DNA of 5,255 bases from Gammaproteobacteria bacterium RIFCSPHIGHO2_12_FULL_45_12 (lineage in GTDB: Bacteria; Pseudomonadota; Gammaproteobacteria; DSM-16500), in the NCBI GenBank assembly GCA_001801665.1, contig MGYH01000055.1:1-5255 (forward strand), given 5' to 3'. The translations under genes and the position numbers were made by a program. The notes under the pieces are model-generated. The model was not told the origin of the DNA. It saw only the letters and a list, made by a program, of their open reading frames with translations, and did not search any database. Below, piece by piece: positions 1-3,454 of this stretch (its first letter is position 1; every line of letters starts with the position of its first letter).

Positions 1-44
1 TCAAGCCAAGAAAAAAACAAAAAAAAGAAAGGTAAGTTATTTAT

Positions 45-248
45 TCACAAAGCCTTAATTTCTACTTTGAGCTGGAATGCATTCCAATTGCCCAAATTCA
101 GCGCAAGAACTGCCATATCGATAGCGTGCAGAATACTGCTCTTCCCGGCATTATTTTTACCAACCAAAATGTTTATAGGCGAGCAATTGTTGAGCTTAAC
201 ATCTTCAATACCTTTAAAGTTTTTAATTGATACTGATTTAATATTCAT
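45..248 (-). pseudogene. N-terminal fragment of an AAA/RecF-like ATPase
   Basis: This 67-residue product starts with MNIKSVSIKNFKGIEDV and carries a Walker A P-loop, GKNNAGKSS, near residues 30-38, followed by the helix ILHAID. This is the usual first strand and P-loop of SMC/RecF-type ATPases such as OLD-like nucleases and other defence-associated AAA proteins. Those proteins normally run to several hundred residues and need a signature motif and Walker B, neither of which is present, because a TGA ends the frame about 30 residues after the P-loop. The start at 248 is chosen because AAGGA lies 6 nt upstream; an in-frame ATG at 293 would add 15 residues without a comparable site. The 44 bases after the stop are A/T-rich and do not continue the protein in any frame I could follow. 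I read it as a truncated remnant unable to hydrolyse ATP normally. It could also be a short standalone ORF. Confidence 0.6.
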
Positions 249-333
249 TTCTCTTCCTTTTATAGATTCCCGCAAGGTATAAGCGACGATCATTAGCTAA
301 TACATACTTTGTGTGATCCGCTGTTAGCGCCAT
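238..333 (-). CDS. Small ORF, 31 aa, overlapping the ATPase fragment
   Basis: An ATG at 333 preceded by GTGAGG at a 5-nt spacing opens 31 codons beginning MALTADHTKYVLAN and ending KRKRNEY. The stop (240-238) lies 11 nt inside the ATPase frame, an overlap that would allow translational coupling. The C-terminal third is basic and there is no signal peptide or membrane segment. I do not recognise a family with confidence. The opening MALT and the later NDRRLYLAG loosely recall the N-terminal arm domain of P4-type tyrosine integrases (MALTD...K.Y.L.DG.GLYL), and the position, same strand and just downstream of ssrA, is where such integrases sit. The spacing of the motif is wrong, however, and there is no catalytic domain. 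It may be a degenerate remnant or chance. Confidence 0.3.
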   Translation of the reverse strand: MALTADHTKYVLANDRRLYLAGIYKRKRNEY

Positions 334-361
334 GGGGGCCTCACTTTTAATTTGGAGCTAT

Positions 362-406
362 AAGCCCCTATATCGGCCCCACTCTGGAGTTGGATGTTGG
401 GGGCTT
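362..406. repeat. G/C-rich inverted repeat downstream of ssrA
   Basis: AAGCCCC at 362-368 is the reverse complement of GGGGCTT at 400-406, with a 31-nt loop that itself contains the small hairpin ACTC-TG-GAGT (381-390). Another GGGGG run lies at 334-338. No gene is visible between about 334 and 432. The element has no T tract on either side and so does not look like a terminator. It may be a remnant of a mobile-element end, but I do not recognise the family. Confidence 0.3.
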
Positions 407-432
407 CTAATGGATTTCGTTGGACAGAGATT

Positions 433-463
433 AAATAAAAAAGGCCTTATTTACAAGGCCTTT
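433..463 (-). terminator. Rho-independent terminator of ssrA
   Basis: On the minus strand a perfect 9-bp stem AAAGGCCTT / AAGGCCTTT (463-455 and 448-440) with a 6-nt loop is followed by TTT, A, TTT (439-433). It lies about 33 nt past the tmRNA 3' end. It has a T tract only in the minus direction, so it serves ssrA, and it separates tmRNA from the accessory region to the left. Confidence 0.85.
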
Positions 464-480
464 AGGATGTTTTAGGATGT
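461..480. repeat. Tandem direct repeat of TTTAGGATGT
   Basis: The 10-mer TTTAGGATGT occurs twice back to back. Its first three bases are also the outer bases of the ssrA terminator stem. It lies in the short transcribed trailer between mature tmRNA and the terminator. No function is evident. Confidence 0.6.
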
Positions 481-495
481 TATTGAATCAGAATT

Positions 496-902
496 TGGTG
501 GAGGCGGCGGGAATCGAACCCGCGTCCGCAAATCCGCGGCTATTAGATCTACATGTGTAGCCAATTTATTCATTTAGCTGTCACACCTCCAATTGGCAGG
601 ATGTTATCACAGCGATTCCATTTTTGTTTAATGCTTTGATCAAGGACGGATCAAAGTACGAGCTTGTATTATATGACCATCCTACTTACTTGCGTAAGCG
701 TCCAACCGTACAAGCACAATCGGTGGATGGCGCTGCGCCGGTTATTAAGCGGCTAACGGAAGAATTTCACCTCCCGAGATAACAGCGTCGTTGCTATATT
801 TATTGGCAACTATTTGGTTTGCAGCTATTTTTAACGAGGTTAAGCTACATCCTCGACATGCACTTCAAGCTTTGTAACCCACGTCGAAACCTTATCGCCC
901 CC
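496..902 (-). ncRNA. ssrA: Transfer-messenger RNA (tmRNA, 10Sa RNA)
   Basis: tmRNA rescues stalled ribosomes: charged with alanine it enters the A site with SmpB, then its short frame is translated to add a degradation tag. The 5' end GGGGGCG (902-896) pairs over 7 bp with CGCCTCC next to the encoded 3' ACCA (ending at 496), including the third-position G-U pair recognised by alanyl-tRNA synthetase. A T-arm, GCGGG-TTCGATT-CCCGC, follows the usual pattern. The first pseudoknot is visible: CGAGG/CCTCG (855-851 with 839-835) and GTAGCT/AGCTGC (848-843 with 826-821). The tag frame begins at GCC (807-805) after ATAGTT, the E. coli-like resume context, and reads ANKYSNDAVISGGEILPLAA before TAA TAA (747-742). 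Those stops sit in the loop of a GCCG/CGGC hairpin, as is usual. The hydrophobic LAA end is the ClpXP-type degron. The mature length of 407 nt is slightly above the usual 350-400, in line with the longer tag. It lies downstream of smpB on the same strand, with its own promoter and terminator. Confidence 0.96.
748..807 (-). other. tmRNA proteolysis tag reading frame, 20 codons
   Basis: The frame runs from resume codon GCC to GCT, immediately before two TAA stops. It encodes ANKYSNDAVISGGEILPLAA. The resume codon is assigned from the ATAGTT just upstream, which matches the E. coli ATAGTC determinant, and the frame is confirmed by the LAA-stop-stop ending. A second, internal ATAGC AAC GAC (about 799-791), in the same frame, resembles the classic AND start and would give a shorter tag beginning near SNDAV. 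I consider it less likely because the spacing from ATAG to the codon is wrong. Confidence 0.75.
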
Positions 903-909
903 AAATTTA

Positions 910-938
910 AGTATAACCGTTATTTCAGGCTCGTTTAT
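910..938 (-). promoter_or_regulatory. Candidate proximal ssrA promoter
   Basis: TATACT (915-910) on the minus strand is separated by 7 nt from the first base of mature tmRNA, the right distance for initiation at or very near the 5' end. The matching -35 at a 17-nt spacing (ATAAAC, 938-933) is poor. The sequence upstream is very A/T-rich and could act as an UP element. Confidence 0.5.
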
Positions 939-956
939 TAACAAATGATTAATAAA
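934..956. promoter_or_regulatory. Operator-like inverted repeat upstream of ssrA
   Basis: TTTATTAA (934-941) and TTAATAAA (949-956) form a perfect 8-bp inverted repeat with a 7-nt spacer, and a further TTAATAA copy follows at 957-963. It covers about -33 to -55 relative to the tmRNA 5' end. It could be a protein-binding site or simply UP-element-like A/T sequence. Confidence 0.35.
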
Positions 957-969
957 TTAATAAGAGGAT

Positions 970-997
970 ATTATGGCACTGTGAGACTGAATAGCAA
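970..997 (-). promoter_or_regulatory. Candidate distal ssrA promoter, extended -10
   Basis: On the minus strand TTGCTA (997-992) and CATAAT (975-970) are 16 nt apart, and TGC precedes the -10, giving an extended -10 element. Initiation near 963 would yield a precursor with about 60 extra 5' nucleotides, to be removed by RNase P. It lies between the smpB stop and ssrA. Confidence 0.4.
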
Positions 998-1045
998 GCC
1001 AAAATACGGATTAATTTGATAAAAATCGACCAGACACCAGGCGGG

Positions 1046-1522
1046 CTAAATATTTTTGCTGCGTTTGTGTAAACGTTGTTTTTCCCGTTCCCAGTCACGA
1101 TCTTTCTGTGTGGCGCGTTTATCGTGTAGTTTCTTGCCCTTGGCAAGCCCAAGCGCCAGCTTGACACGATTATGTTTCCAGTAAAGAGACAGTGGAACCA
1201 GCGTGTAGCCTTTGCGTTCCACGTTGCCAATCAGTTTGCTGAGTTCCCGGTGGGTGAGAAGAAGCTTGCGAGTACGCTGTGGTTCTGGCTGAATGTGGGT
1301 GGAAACGGTCTGGAGTGGGTTGATTAATGCGCCAAATAGCCAGGCTTCCATGTTTTTAACCAGAATGTAGCCTTGATCAAGCTGAACTCGCCCCGCTCGC
1401 AAACTTTTAACTTCCCAGCCTTCAAGCGCGAGCCCCGCTTCAAAACGCTCTTCAATGAAAAAGTCATGATGCGCTTTACGGTTGGTCGCAATTGTTGTAT
1501 TTGTCTTTTGTGTCTGTTTCAT
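1046..1522 (-). CDS. smpB: SsrA-binding protein SmpB
   Basis: SmpB is the small basic partner of tmRNA. It binds the tRNA-like domain, mimics the anticodon arm in the decoding centre and is required for trans-translation. The 158-residue product matches the family end to end: FFIEERFEAGLALEGWEVKS at 21-40, RTRKLLL at 83-89, GLAKGKKLHDKR at 125-136, and the basic tail WEREKQRLHKRSKNI that inserts into the mRNA channel. E. coli SmpB is 160 residues. The start at 1522 gives this usual length; an upstream in-frame ATG at 1552 would add 10 residues of no family likeness. Neither start has a Shine-Dalgarno. A TATACT -10 lies only 7 nt before the ATG at 1522, so the mRNA may be leaderless. ssrA lies 143 nt downstream on the same strand. 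No clear terminator separates them, so readthrough into ssrA is possible. Confidence 0.95.
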   Translation of the reverse strand: MKQTQKTNTTIATNRKAHHDFFIEERFEAGLALEGWEVKSLRAGRVQLDQGYILVKNMEAWLFGALINPLQTVSTHIQPEPQRTRKLLLTHRELSKLIGNVERKGYTLVPLSLYWKHNRVKLALGLAKGKKLHDKRATQKDRDWEREKQRLHKRSKNI

Positions 1523-1537
1523 GAGGCGCAGTATAAT
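1508..1537. promoter_or_regulatory. Overlapping divergent promoters of smpB and ratA
   Basis: The plus strand has a consensus TATAAT (1532-1537), with TTGTGT (1508-1513) 18 nt upstream as a weak -35, aimed at ratA. The minus strand has TATACT (1535-1530), aimed at smpB. The two -10 hexamers share four base pairs. The plus start site would fall near 1544, about 27 nt before ratA, and the minus start site at about the first base of smpB. Divergent transcription from symmetric -10 sequences is known in bacteria. Assignment here is by sequence only. Confidence 0.55.
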
Positions 1538-1563
1538 GGCAGATCTTTTCATTAGGAAGCTTT

Positions 1564-1578
1564 ATGAATTATGAATAA
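1564..1578 (+). other. Four-codon leader ORF overlapping the ratA start
   Basis: AGGAAG (1554-1559) lies 4 nt before an ATG at 1564 that reads MNYE and stops at TAA 1576-1578, in a different frame from ratA. The ratA ATG at 1571 is inside this mini-frame, 11 nt from the same AGGAAG. Either ribosomes use the distant ATG directly, or the mini-ORF couples termination to reinitiation on ratA. Confidence 0.3.
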
Positions 1579-2008
1579 GCTTAATCGCAGCGCCATCGTG
1601 CCGTACTCGGCGCGCCAGATGTTTGAGCTGGTTAACAGCATTGAAGATTATCCCCGTTTTCTGCCTTGGTGTTCCAGCAGTCAGATCATCAGTCGCACAG
1701 AGACGGAGGTGGTGGCAACGCTGGAAATAGCCTGGAAAGGAGTGCATAAAAGTTTTACAACAAAGAACGTGTTGCATCCCTATGATAAGATGGAAATCAC
1801 GTTAATGAACGGCCCTTTGCATCGGATGGAAGGCACTTGGCATTTTCAGGCACTGACGCCTGCTGCGTGTAAGGTGTTGCTTGATCTTGAGTTTGAATTT
1901 GCCGGTAGTTTGATTGACCGTCTTTTCCAGCCCGTGTTTCAGTATATAGCCAATACGCTGGTGGAGGCGTTTTGCGCGCGTGCTGTTGAGATTTATGAGA
2001 ATGAGTGA
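1571..2008 (+). CDS. ratA: RatA/Coq10-family START-domain protein
   Basis: The 145-residue product is a full-length member of the polyketide cyclase/Coq10 (START-like) family, close to E. coli RatA (YfjG). Diagnostic stretches are RSAIVPYSARQMFELVNSIE near 6-25, YPRFLPWCSSS at 27-37, GPLHRMEGTW at 81-90, LDLEFEF at 104-110 and the C-terminal helix FQYIANTLVEAFCARAVEIY. The fold is a helix-grip hydrophobic pocket. In E. coli, RatA was reported as a toxin that blocks 70S ribosome association, but relatives such as mitochondrial Coq10 bind ubiquinone and assist respiration, so the physiological role is uncertain; the toxin label should not be taken as proven here. It is followed by rnfH with overlapping ends, as in E. 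coli, and diverges from smpB. The start at 1571 is the only ATG that opens the frame at the family's N-terminus. Confidence 0.92.
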   Translation: MNKLNRSAIVPYSARQMFELVNSIEDYPRFLPWCSSSQIISRTETEVVATLEIAWKGVHKSFTTKNVLHPYDKMEITLMNGPLHRMEGTWHFQALTPAACKVLLDLEFEFAGSLIDRLFQPVFQYIANTLVEAFCARAVEIYENE

Positions 2009-2300
2009 CCTGATACAAGTGGAGGTGGCTTATGCGTCAGTGAAGGAGCAGCGGGTGGTTCAAGTCAGCTTGCCCGTTGGCAGCACTCTTTTGGCGGCGA
2101 TTCAAGCCTCAGGTGTGCTTGAGGTGTTTCCTGATATTGATTTGGCGAGGCAGAAGGTGGGTGTCTTTAGCAAGCGAAGACAACTGACGGATGAAGTCAA
2201 AGAGGGTGACCGGGTGGAAATTTACCGGAGCCTTCAAGCCCAGCCAATGGAGGCAAGACGCAGCAAATCGGCTGTGGTGAAACGGAAGAAAGGGCGCTAG
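2001..2300 (+). CDS. rnfH: RnfH-family ubiquitin-like (beta-grasp) protein
   Basis: The 99-residue product belongs to the RnfH family (UPF0125; E. coli YfjF/RnfH, 96 residues). It has VEVAYA at the N-terminus, PDIDLARQKVGVFSK in the middle and the hallmark GDRVEIYRSL, followed by a basic tail (SKSAVVKRKKGR). The fold is a small beta-grasp of unknown biochemical role. The name comes from association with rnf electron-transport loci in some bacteria, and in E. coli it was once proposed as the antitoxin of RatA, although this is not well supported. The start at 2001 gives MSDLIQVEV, matching relatives, and overlaps the ratA stop by 8 nt; an ATG at 1995 would add two residues. No strong ribosome binding site is present, so translation is probably coupled to ratA. 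The stop codon lies in the loop of a GC hairpin (2292-2309). Confidence 0.92.
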   Translation: MSDLIQVEVAYASVKEQRVVQVSLPVGSTLLAAIQASGVLEVFPDIDLARQKVGVFSKRRQLTDEVKEGDRVEIYRSLQAQPMEARRSKSAVVKRKKGR

Positions 2301-2309
2301 GCGGCGCCC
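2287..2309 (-). terminator. Candidate terminator of bamE at the rnfH 3' end
   Basis: GGGCGC (2292-2297) and GCGCCC (2304-2309) form a perfect 6-bp GC stem with a 6-nt loop that holds the rnfH stop codon. On the minus strand the stem is followed by TTTCTT, which makes it a plausible but short terminator for bamE, whose stop lies about 20 nt before it. On the plus strand there is no T tract, so rnfH is not clearly terminated here. Confidence 0.4.
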
Positions 2310-2327
2310 GCCGACCAGCAAAATGGG

Positions 2328-2777
2328 TTACACCCAAATTAACGATTTAAGCTTCTTGTAGCTGTTTTGAATTTTTCCCACCCCATATTCCAGCGTGTGT
2401 GAGAGTGCGAGCGAGAGCTTTTCCCGCTTTTCTTCAGTGGGTAGCGTGGTTGGCTGAGACAGGGTGGGCGGCAGGCTCGCTTCAATTGCAATCAGCCGGT
2501 CTGATTTAAAGTGGCAAATCACCCGTTTCTCGGTGAATGGGCCATAGCCTGGTTGAAAGGTGTAGAGGTAAGTGGTGCGGTCTTCGCTGAAGATATCTCG
2601 TAAAACAGGGGAGCCCATGATGGACTCAACCTGATCCTGACTCATGCCCTTATGCAGGCGCTTGACATTGGCTTCGGTAATGATGTTCCCTTGATCAATA
2701 TCCATTTTATGCGTGCGAAATAAGCTGCAACCGGACAGCAGCAGTCCCATTAATAGCAGAGAAATGATTTTTTTCAT
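2328..2777 (-). CDS. bamE: Outer membrane assembly lipoprotein BamE (SmpA/OmlA)
   Basis: BamE is a lipoprotein subunit of the BAM complex, which folds beta-barrel proteins into the outer membrane, acting from its periplasmic face. The 149-residue precursor begins with a lipoprotein signal peptide: KK, a hydrophobic stretch and the lipobox LSGC with the lipidated Cys at residue 17. S18 does not favour inner-membrane retention. The SmpA/OmlA domain follows at about 25-103, with MDIDQGN, VKRLHKGMSQDQV, IMGSPVLRDIF and YLYTFQPG as family landmarks. The start at 2777 has AAGG 8 nt upstream. E. coli BamE is 113 residues; here about 45 extra residues follow SLPP (101-104), first Pro/Thr-rich, then a basic, possibly helical end. 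bamE diverges from fur across about 85 bp, an arrangement known from Pseudomonas (omlA-fur). Confidence 0.93.
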   Translation of the reverse strand: MKKIISLLLMGLLLSGCSLFRTHKMDIDQGNIITEANVKRLHKGMSQDQVESIMGSPVLRDIFSEDRTTYLYTFQPGYGPFTEKRVICHFKSDRLIAIEASLPPTLSQPTTLPTEEKREKLSLALSHTLEYGVGKIQNSYKKLKSLIWV

Positions 2778-2798
2778 GTAAAATACCTTACAATTAAG

Positions 2799-2836
2799 TT
2801 TGCGCTATCTTAAAGGAAAAATGCTGATAATATAAC
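2799..2836. promoter_or_regulatory. Divergent bamE-fur promoter region
   Basis: The 70-85 bp between the two start codons contain an A/T core, GATAATATAAC (2826-2836). On the plus strand GATAAT or TATAAC can serve as the fur -10, placing the start site about 20-25 nt before TTG 2863. On the minus strand TATATT (2834-2829) could serve bamE. TTTGCG (2799-2804) is a weak candidate -35 for fur with a long spacer. A Fur box could overlap here: GATAAT is one perfect consensus hexamer, but the full 19-bp match is poor, so autoregulation is not shown. Confidence 0.35.
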
Positions 2837-2862
2837 AAATTTAACGCATGAGGTTGAGATTC

Positions 2863-3270
2863 TTGGATAATTCAAATTTAAAGAAAGCCGGTCTAAAGAT
2901 TACCATTCCACGCCGCAAGATTCTGGAAATTCTGGAAAATGCCAAGGAGCACCACTTAAGTGCGGAAGATATTTATCGTGCCTTGCAGGAGTCGGGTGAA
3001 GAAATTGGCTTGGCCACGGTCTATCGCGTGCTGACACAATTTGAGGAAGCGGAGTTGGTGATCCGGCATCATTTTGAAAGCGGTCAATCGGTATTTGAAT
3101 TGAATCACGGTCATCATCATGATCATTTGGTGTGTGTGAAGTGTGGGCGTGTGCAAGAGTTTGTGGATGATATCATTGAAGCGCGTCAGGAAGAAATTGC
3201 CAAACAAGCGGGTTATGCCATCACCGACCATAGTCTCAACATTTATGGAATTTGCAGGGCTTGTCAATAG
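2863..3270 (+). CDS. fur: Ferric uptake regulator Fur
   Basis: Fur is a dimeric metalloregulator that binds Fe(II) and represses iron-acquisition genes. The product is full length through the winged-helix domain (LKKAGLKITIPRRKIL, recognition helix GLATVYRVL near 49-57) and the C-terminal dimerisation domain. Metal ligands are visible: the HHHDH cluster at about 84-88, H30/H31 in the KEHHLSAED stretch, DD at 102-103 with the EARQ segment, and H123. CVKC (91/94) and CRAC (131/134) supply the two CxxC pairs of a structural zinc site. The chain ends one residue after the last Cys, lacking the His-rich tail of E. coli Fur (148 residues). I start at TTG 2863 because TGAGG lies 9 nt upstream and MDNSNLKKAGLK resembles relatives. 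The in-frame ATG at 2848 has no ribosome binding site and lies very near the likely transcription start; it would give 140 residues. Confidence 0.93.
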   Translation: MDNSNLKKAGLKITIPRRKILEILENAKEHHLSAEDIYRALQESGEEIGLATVYRVLTQFEEAELVIRHHFESGQSVFELNHGHHHDHLVCVKCGRVQEFVDDIIEARQEEIAKQAGYAITDHSLNIYGICRACQ

Positions 3271-3284
3271 GTTTTTTTGTCTAC

Positions 3285-3327
3285 AGCCATTCCCGCTAAA
3301 AAACGCGGGAATGGCTTCCTTGTTTTT
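3285..3327 (+). terminator. Rho-independent terminator of fur
   Basis: A perfect 12-bp stem, AGCCATTCCCGC (3285-3296) with GCGGGAATGGCT (3305-3316), has an 8-nt A-rich loop and is followed by TCCTTGTTTTT. It begins 14 nt after the fur stop. The ATTCCCGC/GCGGGAAT core also resembles intergenic palindromes that are common in many proteobacterial genomes. Confidence 0.85.
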
Positions 3328-3334
3328 ATGCTGC

Positions 3335-3353
3335 GCAAAAGCCACGCTTTTGC
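3335..3353. repeat. Short hairpin GCAAAAGC / GCTTTTGC
   Basis: A perfect 8-bp stem with a 3-nt loop (CAC) lies between the fur and recN terminators. The T run is inside the stem and no tract follows, so termination activity is doubtful. Confidence 0.45.
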
Positions 3354-3360
3354 TTGCACC

Positions 3361-3390
3361 AAAAGGGGGAGAACCGCGATCTCCCCCTTT
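3361..3390 (-). terminator. Likely rho-independent terminator of recN
   Basis: AAAGGGGGAGA (3362-3372) and TCTCCCCCTTT (3380-3390) form a perfect 11-bp stem with a 7-nt loop. On the minus strand the 3' arm ends in TTTT (3364-3361), and the hairpin lies about 65 nt past the recN stop. The plus strand has TTT in the same place, so it may work in both directions. Confidence 0.6.
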
Positions 3391-3413
3391 GGAATCCCCC
3401 ATCGCGAGCTGTT

Positions 3414-3436
3414 CAGCGGGAATCGCTGTTTTGTTT
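3414..3436 (+). repeat. Small hairpin CAGCG / CGCTG with T-rich tail
   Basis: A 5-bp stem (3414-3418 with 3424-3428) and a 5-nt loop are followed by TTTTGTTT on the plus strand, which looks like a weak terminator facing recN. The stem is short and may be chance. Confidence 0.3.
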
Positions 3437-3454
3437 GCCCATTAAAATGCTTGC

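Noticed and set aside
10..30. A-rich run as a terminator or origin signal
   Set aside because: No hairpin accompanies it on either strand; it is simply a low-complexity stretch at the window edge.
949..1230. 93-codon minus-strand frame overlapping the end of smpB
   Set aside because: It is out of frame with smpB, covers the ssrA promoter region, and shows no recognisable domain; SmpB explains the DNA.
1797..2018. Minus-strand frames opposite ratA and rnfH
   Set aside because: Both sense genes are clearly identified; the antisense frames show no motifs.
1571..2300. ratA-rnfH as a toxin-antitoxin module
   Set aside because: The pairing was proposed for E. coli, but both genes are broadly conserved housekeeping-like genes and RnfH as antitoxin is not well supported, so I do not report it as a TA system.
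2826..2844. Fur box in front of fur
   Set aside because: Only about 10 of 19 positions match the consensus; one perfect GATAAT hexamer in an A/T-rich promoter is not enough.
2956..3402. 148-codon minus-strand frame opposite fur
   Set aside because: It lies antisense to an unambiguous Fur, runs through the fur terminator hairpin, and its composition reflects the His-rich codons of fur read backwards.
3285..3428. Hairpin cluster as a CRISPR array
   Set aside because: The stems differ in sequence and there are no identical repeats with regular spacers.
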